Shown here in pieces: positions 46,730 to 46,846 of a stretch of DNA of 46,846 bases. The notes beneath the pieces are model-generated. The model was not told the origin of the DNA and did no database searches. It saw nothing but the letters and a program-made list of their open reading frames with translations. The translations under genes and the position numbers were made by a program. The stretch is from an uncultured Flavobacteriaceae bacterium (GTDB lineage Bacteria; Bacteroidota; Bacteroidia; Flavobacteriales; Flavobacteriaceae). The stretch covers positions 1-46,846 of the forward strand of contig CAJPUR010000021.1 in NCBI GenBank assembly GCA_905381055.1, in the 5' to 3' direction. The stretch's first letter is position 1. Each line of letters starts with the position of its first letter.

Positions 46730-46846
46730 ATGATGAAAAATTCATTTTTAATTTGGTTGAGTATAATAACTGCATCTTTATCCTGTAATTCGGATTTTGT
46801 TGATAAAAGCTTTGATGATCATATACTTTGGTATGAAACTAAAGCT
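46730..46846 (+). CDS. Lipoprotein N-terminus, possibly GH95 family (partial)
   Basis: There are 39 codons to the window edge: a signal with lipobox SLSC (Cys19 counted from the first of two ATGs), then SFDDHILWYETKA. LWYxxxA just after the signal is how many GH95 alpha-L-fucosidase/galactosidase proteins begin, ahead of a w-eALPiGNGrlGA segment that would lie outside. The match is short, so the family call is tentative. An ATG at 46733 is an equal start. Confidence 0.45.
   Translation, partial: MMKNSFLIWLSIITASLSCNSDFVDKSFDDHILWYETKA

Overview
The window reads as an AT-rich chromosomal segment of a marine-type Bacteroidota, most likely a Flavobacteriaceae relative. The support is a SusC/SusD pair, a GH97 enzyme, a GH3/beta-lactamase-fold fusion beside bshA, a long NagB joined to a PIG-L domain, tsaD divergent from tamB, almost no Shine-Dalgarno sequences, and several -7 boxes of the Bacteroidota type TAnnTTTG. 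Coding density is very high: no gene-free stretch exceeds 300 bases. No tRNA, rRNA, CRISPR array, insertion sequence, integrase or prophage gene was seen.

Layout. (1) 1-1949: start of a secreted GH13 alpha-amylase-family enzyme and an MFS permease, both on the minus strand. Between them lies a tiny plus-strand unit: promoter, 28-codon membrane peptide, terminator. (2) 2166-4455: plus-strand operon of pterin dehydratase, a 30-aa membrane peptide and a NagB/PIG-L fusion. (3) 4465-13147: minus-strand SusC-SusD-ASPIC/UnbV uptake locus with its own promoter and an internal terminator ahead of the last gene. (4) 13382-15445: penicillin-acylase-family hydrolase, plus strand. (5) 15438-24753: long minus-strand block of amidase, MlaD, then after a terminator a dicluster ferredoxin membrane protein, HAD protein, CCG-domain Fe-S protein, a family of unknown function, GH3/beta-lactamase fusion and bshA. 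(6) 24837-27536: LptD-like protein, plus. (7) 27551-30413: pfkA-gap-BadF-type kinase, minus. (8) 30556-37840: tamB (minus) divergent from tsaD-rsmE-AI-2E permease (plus). (9) 37848-42137: nitronate monooxygenase, DUF4442 protein, altronate dehydratase and MscS channel, minus. (10) 42210-46846: GH97 alpha-glucosidase, NagX/HGSNAT-like acyltransferase, a divergent RmuC-like protein and the first 39 codons of a lipoprotein resembling GH95.

How the genes fit together. Two themes recur. One is alpha-glucan or other polysaccharide use (GH13, MFS, SusCD with a double-propeller surface lipoprotein, GH97, possible GH95). The other is cell-envelope and amino-sugar metabolism (LptD, TamB, MlaD, amidase, GH3 hexosaminidase fusion, NagB/PIG-L, BadF-type kinase, HGSNAT-like acetyltransferase, bshA). 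The rest is core metabolism and translation. I saw no clear new defence or mobile system. The most unusual items are two unlisted small membrane-peptide genes, a set of genes that can only start at TTG or ATT, the symmetrical architecture of the ASPIC/UnbV protein, and the operon tying bacillithiol synthesis to Fe-S electron-transfer proteins.
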